64,000 nucleotides of DNA, taken from contig NW_024467121.1 in assembly GCF_017591425.1 (NCBI RefSeq), positions 18,178,707 through 18,242,706 of the forward strand, read 5' to 3'. This document shows, one piece after another, positions 46,401 to 56,260 of this stretch (within the stretch, counting starts at the first letter, position 1; every line of letters begins with the position of its first letter). Made by a program: the position numbers and the translations under genes. Origin of the DNA: Ochotona curzoniae (taxonomy: Eukaryota > Chordata > Mammalia > Lagomorpha > Ochotonidae). The notes beneath the pieces are model-generated. The model did not search any database, had not been told where the DNA came from, and worked only from the letters and a program-made list of their open reading frames with translations.

Positions 46401-46936
46401 TCCCTCCCACTTCTTAATGAGACGACTTCTCGCTAGCATGTCAGGTTGAGCCTGTTATCGGATCGGACTGGGTTAACCTCTGCAACTGATGGATTTAGCC
46501 AGGCCTGTTTCTCTTTGGAGGTTGTAAGCTCTTCTTCCTCAGAGAGGAAGGAGAAGGGAAAATCAATGAAAATTATGTTTGTGCTATTTTTAGTAAACTG
46601 GAAAAGAGGACTGATGGAGAACAAAGTTCAGATCTGTTGTGGGATGAATTTTATTGCTGGTTCCAAGTGGATGCTTGGAAGGGGGCCTGAGAATAGCAAC
46701 TCCGTCATCCTAACAGGATTTGCTAGCCCAGATAGCTTGGGAGCGTGGGAGGGAAGCCGGCCCTGGCCCCAGCTGCAAGGGGACATGCCCTGGGACACCC
46801 TCAGTGCTGAGTGACTCCCATCTCATGGCCCTGTCCCTGCTTGAGTGATTTGCTTATATGGAGGGCTTCAGTTTAATGCAAAAGAGTAGATGCTTGCCAC
46901 ACAATGGTTTTACTCACGGAATCACTGTGGTTGATT

Positions 46937-47045
46937 TTTTCTTTTTAAGATTTCTTTATTCGAAAGGCAGAATTAGAGAGATCTTCCATCCACAGGTTTC
47001 ACTGCTTTCACAAGCATATCAACAGGAAACTGGAATGAAACCCAG
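46937..47045 (-). repeat. C-SINE fragment with deletion
   Basis: TTTAAGATTTCTTTATTCG tail side, then a jump to the CAGGAAACTGGAATGAAAC body word. Confidence 0.65.
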
Positions 47046-47652
47046 ACAGCAAGTTTAAGAAATAAACACAGAAGAAAAGACAAGAGCAATCAATATTATC
47101 AGCCTGCCACATTTTCATGGGAATCATTTCCAAAGTTAGTAAAGATTTAAGGAAAAAGTCGGGACTCATATATTATTTTCTTCTGGCAGCTGGCTGATTC
47201 GGGATGTTCAATTTATTGTACTAGAAACATGGAGTGATTTTATCCCTGCCAGTATCCCTAAACACACTTGGTTGAATCCCTGTTTCCCATAGAGTAGCAG
47301 TATATAATGGCTAGGTTCAATCATTTCCCTAACTGTTTTCATATTATGATATCTAACTTTTGGAGCTTTTTCAATCCTAATTGGTTTATGAGGTAGAGCT
47401 AGTTAGATGATGGATAGCTAGGGAACAGGAGAGCTCCCCCACCGCTGGTTTACTCCCCAAATACCTAGACTGTCCAGGACCAGGTCAGTCAGATCCCAAG
47501 TGAGGAATTCCATGCAGGACTCCCAAGTGGGTGTAGGACTGAAGTTCTTGTCTCATAACTGCCGCCTCTCGGGGTCTGCCTTGGCAGGGTAAGAGTCAGG
47601 AGTCCTGGCTTGGCCCAACAATTAAAGGAATCCTCTTTTGCGGAAGGCAGAA

Positions 47653-47710
47653 TTTTCTCCTTTTCTTTTTCCTCCTCCTCTTCTTTTTTCCCTCCTTCCT
47701 CCTCTTTCTC
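47653..47710. repeat. Pure polypyrimidine tract of 58 nt
   Basis: Only C and T from 47,653 to 47,710. Confidence 0.95.
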
Positions 47711-47785
47711 ATATATCTCCTTCTTCCATCTCCTTAACATTTCCTCTCCTTTTAAGGTTCATTTATTTGAACCTTAGGTAAAGGG

Positions 47786-48090
47786 ATGGGCCCTGCACAA
47801 TAGCCTAGAGGCTAAAACCTTCTCCTTGCGTCTGCTGGGAACCCATATGGGCACTGGCTTGTGTCCAGGTTGCTCCACTTCCCACCCAGTTCCCTGACTG
47901 CTTGTGACCTGCGAAAGCAATTAAAGACCACCAAAGGCCTCAGGACCCTGCACCTGCCTGGGAGATTCAGAAGAAGTTTATGGCTCCTGGCTTTGAATCA
48001 GCTCAGCTCTCGCCATTGTTGCCCCTTTGGGAGTGAACCAGCAGGTCTCACTGTCTTTCACTCTCTGTAAATCTGCATTTCCAATTTAAG
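47786..48090 (+). repeat. C-SINE
   Basis: GGGCCCTGCACAATAGCC head; the tail degenerates into AAGAAAAGAAAAGTAAGG. Confidence 0.88.
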
Positions 48091-48119
48091 AAAAGAAAAG
48101 AAAAGTAAGGAAAGGAAAG

Positions 48120-48400
48120 GAATGGCAGAGGGGGGAGAGCAAAGAGAATGAGCTTGCATTTCCTGGTTGTCTGGCTGTTCCACAAATGCCTGCAGATAAC
48201 AGCCAGGGCTAGGTCATACTAAAGTCGGAGCCAGGAATTCCATGCGGGTCTCACACGTGGTTGACAGGGACCCAAGTACCTGAGGCATCACTGCTGCTTC
48301 GCAGGCTCTGTGTTGGCAGAAAGCCATAGTCAAAATGAGTGCTAGGAACCAGACCCAGCTTTTGGACACAGCATGCAGGCTTCTTAGTACTTTGCTAGAT
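48120..48400 (-). repeat. Old C-SINE
   Basis: CTGGCTGTTCCACAAATG and CCCAAGTACCTGAGGC words in reverse layout. Confidence 0.65.
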
Positions 48401-48413
48401 GCCTGCTGTAATT

Positions 48414-48417
48414 CATT

Positions 48418-48505
<88 letters not shown>
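48414..48505. repeat. (CTTT)n microsatellite
   Basis: A near-perfect tetranucleotide run of about 90 bp, with impure CT-rich sequence to 48,530. It abuts the tail side of the next SINE. Confidence 0.97.
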
Positions 48506-48512
<7 letters not shown>

Positions 48513-48529
48513 CTCTTCCTTTCTTTTCT

Positions 48530-48852
48530 TAAGATTTTTAATTTTTATTGCAAAATCAGATATACATAGAGGAATAGAGACAGAGAGGAAGATCTTCCAT
48601 CTGTTGATTCACTCCCCAAGCTGCCGCAATAGCCGGAGCTGTGCCAATCCGAAGCCAGGAGCCTGGAGCCTCTTCCAGGTCTCCCACAGGGGTGCAGGGT
48701 CCAAGGCTTTGAACCATCCTCGAGTGCTTTCCCAGGACACAGCAGGGAGCTGGATAAGAAGCAGAGCTACTGGGATTACAACCGCTGCCCATATAGTATC
48801 CTGGCACCTGCAAAGTGAGGACTTTAGCCACTAGGCTATTGCACTGGGTCCT
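48530..48852 (-). repeat. C-SINE, full length
   Basis: AAGATTTTTAATTTTTATTG tail side; head end TAGGCTATTGCACTGGGTCC. Confidence 0.92.
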
Positions 48853-49084
48853 CCAATTTCTTTTTTTTAAAACCAGGAAACTTCACCAACAAGTTACCTC
48901 TGATATGTATCAATCCCCTTTTTTTTACTTCTACCTATTAAATATTTATTGGATGTGTGATGTAAACCAGACTCACTACTAGGCAATTGTTGCTTATCAT
49001 TTCATCAGAAAAATAAAATGTATCAGTTCTGCTAGTTTTTTTTTTAATTATAAAAGGAATAGTTGCAATAGAAAACTAGAAATA

Positions 49085-49421
49085 GGGGCCCGGTGCTGTG
49101 GCCTAGTGGCTAAAGTCCTCACTTGAATGTGTCAGGATCCCATATGGGTGCCAGTTCTAAGACCAGCAGCTCTGCTTCCCAACCAGCTCCCTGCTTGTGG
49201 TCTGGAAAAGCAGTCGAGGATGGCTGAGAGCCTTGGGACCCTGCACCCGCATGGGAGACTCAGAAACAAGTTCCTGGATCCTGGCTTCAGATCAGCGCAG
49301 CACTGGCTATTGTGGTCACTTGGGGAGTGAATCATCGGACAGAAGATCTTCCTCTCTGACTCTCCTCCTCTCTGTATATCTGACTTTGCAATAAAAATAA
49401 AACAAATCTTAAATAAAAAAA
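49085..49421 (+). repeat. C-SINE, full length
   Basis: A perfect 14-bp duplication GAAAACTAGAAATA at 49071-49084 and 49422-49435. The head GGGGCCCGGTGCTGTGGCC keeps an A-box. Confidence 0.95.
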
Positions 49422-50104
49422 GAAAACTAGAAATATATAACACTATAGACAAGAATCACATGATCATATCCAGAGCAACTAATTTTTTGATGCATTCCCT
49501 TCTCATTTGTGTGTGTTCAGTTTGTATGTATAAATAAACATTTTCTTTAGCTAAAACAAGTGACATGCAATTTTTAATGTACTATTTTTTTTCCTTAACA
49601 ATATTTTCTTGTGCTTTAGAAAATTTTTTTCAGTTTTTTTCCTTTTTTTAAATTATATTTTTGACAATCTTTATTAGGTAAAAAGGTTCAAGGGCTACAG
49701 GAAAATGGGTAAGACTATTATTTCCATATTGTTTCCTCCATATATCTGAGGTAAAGGGGGATTTTAACGGAGAAGTCCCACCCAGTCTCCCACCCACCCC
49801 AGGTCCCGGATGTAGGGCATACTCTGAGGGTCTTGCTCTGAGTGGTTTTGATAGTTCAACAGTTAGGAATTGCTGCCAATCTCGCCACTCCAAGCATGAG
49901 GAGGTGGTAGAAGAATCCACTGATTGACATAGTCCATCATAGAGTCTCCGTTTGCCCAGTTTTACACTGCCAACATATGCCTGAGGTGGTTGATTGACTT
50001 GTTCTGTCTTCTGTCTTTTCATGGTTAGGGTTCTGAGTCCAGCAGTTCAATTAGGAGGTATCCCCAAAGAAACTTTGTCTGAGGTGTTCCCAGACCAGAT
50101 TCTT

Positions 50105-50426
50105 TTCTTTTTTTAAGATTTATTTTTATTATTTTTTATTGGAAAGGCGGATATACAGAGAGGAGAGACAGAGAGGAAGATCTTCTGTCCGATGATTCAC
50201 TCCCCAAGTGAGCACAATGGCCGATGCTATGCCTATCCGAAGCCAGGAGCCTCTTCCGGGTCTCCCACACGGGTGCAGGTTCCCAAAGCTTTGGGCCATC
50301 CTGCTTTCCCAGGCCACAGGCAGGGAGCTGGAAGGGAAGCGGGGCTGCCGGGATAGAACCAGCGCCTATATGGGATTCCGGGTGTGCAAGGTGAGGACGC
50401 CAACCACTTGCGCCACCGTGCCGGGT
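50105..50426 (-). repeat. Young C-SINE inside composite retroposon B
   Basis: A perfect 16-bp duplication CCCAGACCAGATTCTT at 50089-50104 and 50427-50442. The head end reads GCGCCACCGTGCCGGGT, close to the 14.65-kb copy. Confidence 0.95.
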
Positions 50427-50559
50427 CCCAGACCAGATTCTTGTACATGCTAGCAAGTACAGGGCCCAGCACAGTCCATTGCCCTAATCAGCTGGTGGTT
50501 GCAATTGCTGGGTTGGTTCTGTTTCCAGCCCTGTCTTCCACTGGAACCAATGGTTTTTG

Positions 50560-52740
50560 CAGTCCAGCCTGCTTCTGCCCAGCACACACTCAGCCCTCAC
50601 ATAAACCAGTGGGAGCTGCAGCCTGGTTGGAGCAACCCATACTAGTCCCCACCAGGCCCGCCCCCTACCCTGGTTTGCCAATATGTGTAGCAGGCTAGTC
50701 CAGTCTGTCCCACATCCCATTCGGCGCTCATACATGCCAATAGTTATTAAAGCCTAGTTCCATCTAACCAGCTCAACTATCCAGCCCTCATGGATGTTGT
50801 TGGGTGTCTCTCTGTCTAGCCACCTCAGCCCCTGTCCTAGTTTTCATGCCCTCCATGGGAGTGGTAACCCAAGAGGGAAGAGCCCACTATTTCCCTCCCA
50901 GGCCTCTCCCACTCCCAGATTATGCACTCTCCAGGTGGTTCTACAGTTTAACTTGATAGAATTAGCCCCCAGCGCCAGCTTGTGCCAGCTGATGCTGTGG
51001 CTAAGCCCAATCAACCCTCACCCACTCTAATTTTGTTTGCACCAGTAGGAATAATCCGCCCAGCCTGGCTTTTCCCTGATCTAGTCCATATGAGGCCCAC
51101 AGGTGTTGTAGCCCTGCCTGGTCTAGTCTGCCCCATCCCAGCTCATGCTCTCCAGTGGGAGTAACGGTCCAGCAAGGGAACCCCCCATATTCCCCCTGCC
51201 GGCTCCGCCCCCTCCATTCCTGGTTTTCATGCTTGCTGGTTGGGCACTGCGGTCACATCCAGTACAGTCATTCCGTATTGTGCACTGGTTTTTGTTGCAA
51301 CCGAACCTGGCTCGACCCACACTCTGTTCTGGTGCTTGGCTTTGCCAGTGGATGATGTGAACTGATTCAGCCTGGTCTGTCCCTGACCCATGCCAAATGT
51401 ATGCCAGTGGGAAACTTTCCATGGCCTGTTTTGGGCTGTTTCCTTTCATGCTTCTTGTGCTTACCTGCGGGTCTGTGTCCTGCCAGAGGAGTTGCCCAGG
51501 CTCCTCCATCAGAACCTCTCCCAATGCCAGATTTTGTGTATACCAGGGGGTCCCTGAGCCAGCCCTACTCAGTTCACCTCCTGTCCTAGCAGGAACAGTG
51601 GCTTTTCCTGACTGGCCTTCAACCCAAACTGGTCCTTGCTGTTGAATGTTTCAGCCCAGCCACGGCTCATCCATACCCACATACGGCTTACACATGGCTC
51701 AGTAGGAGTTGAGACCTAGCCTAGTCTGTCCCACATCTACCCTAGTCCTTCTTAACAGCGGAAGGTGTTGGAGTCTGGCCTGGCTTGGTGTATCCAGTCC
51801 CAGTCCACATTTGTGCCAAGGGAGACCACAACCATATCCTGATCAGAACATAGCCCCCATCCCAGTTTGTGCACCCCTTGGTGGGAACCTCAACCCAGCT
51901 GGGGTTGTCCGTTTAGCTCCCCAACCAGGCCTGTTCCCAGACATAGCCCACGCTTATGCTAGTGGCTGCTCTGACTCAGCTTGGCTCAGCCCCTCACCTG
52001 TCCCAACCTCTGCCTTAGACACTGTGGCTTAGCGTCCCTGGCTCCCGCAGACCAGTAGGTGCAAGAGCCTAGCTCGGCATGACCTGTGCTCCATCCTGGT
52101 TTCTAATTTTGTTTATGGGCTAAGGTTTGATCGGTCGTGCTTGTACACCCCATTCCATTACCAACTCACACATTGGCCAGCCATTGGAGCTACTTTGCCC
52201 AGCTTGTCTGACCCCCAAGTCTGAACCATGTGTTCACCAGTGGGAGCGATGACTCGCCAGGGGAGTTTCCTAAGTGCCTCCACTTAATCCATTCCCAGAC
52301 CCAGTTCTCATACATTGGGTTTTAGTCCAGTGCCTGGCGTAGTCTTCCTTCCATTTGGCCTTGTATGAGATGGTGAACGTTGTAGCCCAGCCCACCCCAC
52401 ACCCTATTCAGGATGCGCATTTGGGTGCTGCTGCCTTGACCAGTCCAGACTGGTTGATTCCTTAACCTGTGATTGATGCCAGGCTCCTTGGTCGCACCTA
52501 GCTTAGTCCATCACCACTCCATCTCTTGAACTAACTTGTGGGGCTAGAATTTCCGCAGGGTTTGGCCCACACATCCCCCACAGAATCTACCCCCTGCTAT
52601 GGTTCTCTAGCATGCGGGGTAATGTCATGGCCCTGCCTAATGTGACCTGTCTCCTGACCCACCATCATGTCAGGTAATAGGATATGATCTTGCTAGACAA
52701 GCCCTGAGTCTTAGGTTTTGCATGGACTGGTGTTCGGTGG
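50560..52740 (-). repeat. Minisatellite-like array within composite retroposon B
   Basis: On the plus strand the words CAGTGGGAG or CAGTAGGA (50,607; about 51,038; 51,153; 51,700; 52,238), AGCCTGG(T) and CTAGTCTGTCCC recur at irregular distances. They mark strongly diverged units of very roughly 60-110 bp. The period cannot be fixed by eye. Confidence 0.65.
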
Positions 52741-52780
52741 TCAGCATTGTTCAGTGACTACAAGTTCTTCAAAGGAAAAG

Positions 52781-53867
52781 TTAATCTATCACTGGGAATC
52801 TTTAGGTTTGATTCATATCCTAGAGGCACAATGGGTTCAACGTGGAACTAGATAAGCAGCAATTCAAAGAACCAAAACCCCAGAGCTCGCAGCTGGGTGG
52901 CCAGCAGGCAGAGCCTGGTACCAAATGGCGCACTGGCCACCTGGGGACAGCTCATCATGTGCATGTGGTGGCTGGAGTCAGGGATCTGAGCATGGAGACA
53001 CCCCAGTCTGGGACCCTCCAGCAGCCAGTAGGCTGCCGGGTTTCCAAAAGTCTTTTTTTTTTTTTTTTAATTAATAGCAAAGCTAAACTCCCTAATTTAG
53101 GAAATTTTAGTATTTCTAATTTTGTGAGAATACAAAATAATGAGACAGTGTATATCTTCATTTCTAAATACTTATAATTATTTGTTTGCTTTCATAGTTC
53201 TCCCTGGACATGACCCAGGAAATTGTGTGTATAAGTGTCTTCCCATTTCTTTCTTACTTTATTTCCTGCCCTTTCGCACTTTTCCTACGGATCCAGTTGG
53301 CACAAAGGTCCTTTTGGGACTGGAAGGGAACCTGTGCCCTGTATTTAAGTTGGGTCCTTGGCTACGTGGGCGCCAGCTCGGAGCAAGGCCACCTGACTGT
53401 CGTTCCCACACAGATCTGGTGTGCCAGCAGAGCTTGGCCTCATTCCCGCTAATGCCACTTGGATAAACCTCCTCAGTCTCCATTTTCTTCCTTGCACCCC
53501 CTCCTCCTTCTCTCCCCTTTTCTTTTTCTTTCCTTCCTTTTTAAATCCATCATTCCTTGAGTTTTCTTCTTCACCTATAAGATAATCCATAAAAGCCTCA
53601 ATCAAGCCTAAAGAACAAAAATTTAAAAAATCAAGAAAGCAGTCATGAAAATGTCTTTTTTTTTTTTTTGCATGACCTCACCTGAAGGTATTTAACAGTA
53701 TTTAACTTCCATTAGGTCTCTTCATGATGAAATCATTCATATTTAACAGTACATGGGGCAAAAATTTAAGAGGAAAATACAAAAGAACATAAGCAGAAAG
53801 CTTAGATCCATTCTTCTCCAGGATTAAGGGCTGTCAGAACTGTTTCTCTCCCGGATCTGGCTCAGAA
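52781..53867. other. Intergenic, unique
   Basis: T-runs at 53,050-53,068 and 53,657-53,669. No exon recognised. Confidence 0.4.
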
Positions 53868-53945
53868 AGGGGAATAATAATACTTGCCTAATTAACTAGC
53901 ATGTTGGGTAGATTAAAGTGCTTTGTAAACAATAATTAAAGGTGC
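53868..53945 (+). repeat. MIR 3' fragment
   Basis: GAATAATAATACTTGCCTAA followed by AGATTAAAGTGCTTTGTAAA matches the MIR tail layout. Confidence 0.6.
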
Positions 53946-54389
53946 AGGGAGTTAGTTGAGGGCAATGTATCATTAGGGGAAAAGTTGTTGTCCCTTTAAT
54001 CAGGTATGTCTTCTTGGGAAAGGCAAATAAATGATCTAAGGACTGAGGAATGGGGGTGGGGGCTGAGGCCCACGTGGGCCGAGGGACTAAGTCATCCTGC
54101 ACACTCACTTCCTTCCGAGGTTTTCCGTACAATCGCGGATGAACACAGACGTGTGGGGAACAGGGTTGTCATAAAGTTGGCCGTTTTAGTACATGACACA
54201 CCCTATAATTATTAAACTCCATAACTGGCCTTCTCCCTCTGAACCCAGTTGTCCCACCTTCTGGAGACACTGGTAACATTAATTCCCATCAACTTAAAAA
54301 AGCCTTCCACAGCCAGCTTAACCTGAGCAGATATTTCCACAGTGATAGAGTGAAGAAGAAAAATCAGCAACAAGCAGTGGGGTCAAAAG

Positions 54390-54665
54390 CATGTGCCCTG
54401 ATGGGTTAAACTGCTTGGGATTCTGCATCCCATTCCTGGAGTGCTGGGTTGAGTCCCTGCTGCTCCCCTTCCTATCCAGCAATTGAGGGAGGCCCAGGAG
54501 GCCACTACCACCCTGACCAGGCTGTGGTTCCTGGCTCCTGGCTTCAGCCTGATGCAGCCTTGGCTGTTTCATCCGTGGGAGAGAGTGAACCAGCAGGTGG
54601 AAGATCTCTGCCTCTTCCTCTCTCTGTGATACTGTCCTTCAAATAAATTAAACATAAAAACAAAA
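54390..54665 (+). repeat. C-SINE, diverged
   Basis: GGGTTAAACTGCTTGGGATT head; CCTTCAAATAAATTAAAC tail. Confidence 0.8.
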
Positions 54666-54671
54666 ACCAAC

Positions 54672-54732
54672 CTATGCAACTGTATCATAAAATGATAATA
54701 ATAATAATAATAAAATGTTAAAAAAAAAACAA
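54672..54732 (+). mobile_element. L1 3'-terminal fragment
   Basis: GCAACTGTATCATAAAATGA and (AAT)n then an A-run: the same terminal words as the L1 end at about 19,628-19,670. Confidence 0.65.
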
Positions 54733-54784
54733 CCAACCAAAAACTTAGAAAAGTTATCAGAACCACAACTTACATTTCTATAAA

Positions 54785-54890
54785 GTGGTAATAAGAAATC
54801 AGAGGTTTAAGGATTAAATGACAATATTGTTCAACGCCTAGTTCAAGGGCGTTGGTATTGTCAACAACAACTGTTATCATTACATTAAAA
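54785..54890 (+). repeat. MIR 3' fragment
   Basis: AAGGATTAAATGACAATATT and GTTCAACGCCTAGTTCAAGG follow the MIR tail. Confidence 0.55.
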
Positions 54891-55103
54891 ATCGCCTCTC
54901 AAAGCCATCACACTGAAAAGGAAAAAAAGTTCTATCTCATTCATAGTTTCAAACACCAATCCCTATTGCTTTTCTTCACAGGGCTGACTCAGAGATAGGA
55001 CTTTTCCCCTTGATCATCCCGTAATTGACACTTGCCTGTTTGATTAAATGCCGCTGTGGCCACGCTCTGACGGACGGACCAGAGCCCAGGCTGGGCGGCA
55101 GGT

Positions 55104-55442
55104 GCGCGCGGCTGAGGAGCGCGGGGCTGAGGGAGGAGGGAGCACGGGGCTGAGGGAGCGCAGGGCTGAGGGAGGAGAGAGCGCGGGGCTGAGGGAGGAG
55201 GGAGCGCGGGGCTGAGGGAGGAGAGAGCGCGGGGCTGAGGGAGGAGAGAGCGCGGGGCTGAGGGAGCGCAGGGCTGAGGGAGGAGAGAGCGCGGGGCTGA
55301 GGGAGGAGAGAGCGCGGGGCTGAGGGAGGAGAGAGCGCGGGGCTGAGGGAGGAGGGAGCGAGGGGCTTAGGGGCTGAGGGAGGAGGGAGCGCGGGGCTGA
55401 GGGAGCGCGGGGCTGAGGGAGCGCGGGACTGAGGGAGCGCGG
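55104..55442. repeat. GC-rich minisatellite with 23-bp and 16-bp units
   Basis: Units start GGGCTGAGGGAG. The long form (23 bp) adds GAGAGAGCGCG or GAGGGAGCGCG, the short form (16 bp) ends with CGCG or CGCA. By my reading the order is 23, 16, four of 23, 16, four of 23, an 8-bp stub, 23, then three of 16: about ten long and five short units. Open frames across it are repeat artefacts. Confidence 0.95.
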
Positions 55443-55499
55443 CGGCGGGAGCGCGCGGCTGAGAGGGAGCGCGCGGCGGCGGGAGCGCGCGGCGGCCCG

Positions 55500-55606
55500 G
55501 GACGGGCGGCCAGGCGCGCTAGGAGCGAGCAAGCGGGCGGCGCCCAGGGTTCCAGACCGCGCTTCTCACCGTCACCTGCCGTCCCCAAGTCAGGGGCTTC
55601 CGCTAG
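55500..55606 (+). other. PROSER2: Putative PROSER2 non-coding exon 1 (3' end)
   Basis: A strong splice donor AG/GTGAGTG sits at 55,606/55,607 inside the CpG island, downstream of the minisatellite. The 5' end is unknown and 55,500 is only a placeholder. PROSER2 encodes a proline- and serine-rich protein of unclear biochemical role; its coding exons would lie beyond the window. Confidence 0.45.
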
Positions 55607-56260
55607 GTGAGTGTGGTTCTGCCGACTTGTCACAGGCTACAGGGCGACGGGAGGGCGTCCCGGCAGCCGCGAACCCAGCCGGGGTGTCCGTGCACGGGGG
55701 GTTTGGTTGCGAGGCGGGGACACGAGGGGGCTTTGGGACAGAGACCAGGGGCGGTGGCGGCGGTCTGCACACCCCCTACTCCCACCTCGTCTCAGCCGGC
55801 GCTCTGTGCTTCCCGCAGTGCATGAAGTTGGGGGAGTCCCCGGCACGCACGTTAGGGGCTGTGGTCTCTTAAGAAGTTGGTTCTGTTTCGCGGTATCAAG
55901 GGGCGCCGGTGTCGCGGGGGAAGAAGCGCGCAGTTTTCCCATTGTGGAGTGTTTGCGGGTTTTTTTTTTTTTTTTTTTTCTTGGACGGCGAGAGCCCCAG
56001 GTTGTGCCCAGCATCCCGTCCCAGCTGCCCTCGCCCGGAGCCTTGCGTGGGGCTGGGGTGGGGGGCAGGTTCAGCACACGGCTTCCCACCGGAGACCTCC
56101 GATCTCTGGGCTGCACGGTGGACGGTGTGATCCGACCTCGGCCGCAGATGGCCGGAGCCAACTCCTAGACGAGGTCCTGCGCAAAAGGTTTCAGTAGATT
56201 TCCGTCCCTCCCCACCCCATCCCCCATACAAGGGGCCCCCAACAGGTAATCGAATCACGC

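Larger units (their letters stand above)
49640..52780 (-). mobile_element. Composite A-tailed retroposon, copy B (long copy)
   Basis: Read on the minus strand it has a short 5' stretch, a long array of imperfect units (about 52,740 down to 50,560), a 3' unique part of about 0.6 kb and an A-rich tail (T-rich at 49,638-49,655 here). The 3' part and the adjoining array units are collinear with copy A. A young C-SINE at 50105-50426 interrupts it. No terminal repeats, reverse transcriptase or other frame was found, so it is probably moved in trans by L1. The outer boundaries are estimates. Confidence 0.7.
55050..56260 (+). promoter_or_regulatory. PROSER2: CpG island, probable PROSER2 promoter
   Basis: A block of very high G+C with dense CpG begins near 55,060 and fades by 56,260, in contrast to the A/T-rich flanks. 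It is the only such island in the window. It lies about 42 kb downstream of ECHDC3, in the position and orientation where human has the 5' end of PROSER2. No TATA box is evident, as usual for such promoters. The gene name rests on remembered human order, not on any coding sequence here. Confidence 0.6.

Noticed and set aside
55104..55442. CRISPR-like regular repeats
   Set aside because: The units are contiguous with no unique spacers, in a vertebrate genome; this is a minisatellite.
55044..55532. Minus-strand frame of 162 residues rich in Ser, Pro and Leu
   Set aside because: It is the translation of the 23/16-bp minisatellite; periodic units without stops keep any frame open.
55611..56168. 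Plus-strand frame of 185 residues after the putative exon 1 donor
   Set aside because: GC-rich CpG-island sequence lacks stops by composition; the frame runs through a poly-T tract, giving a phenylalanine run, and has no recognisable domain.
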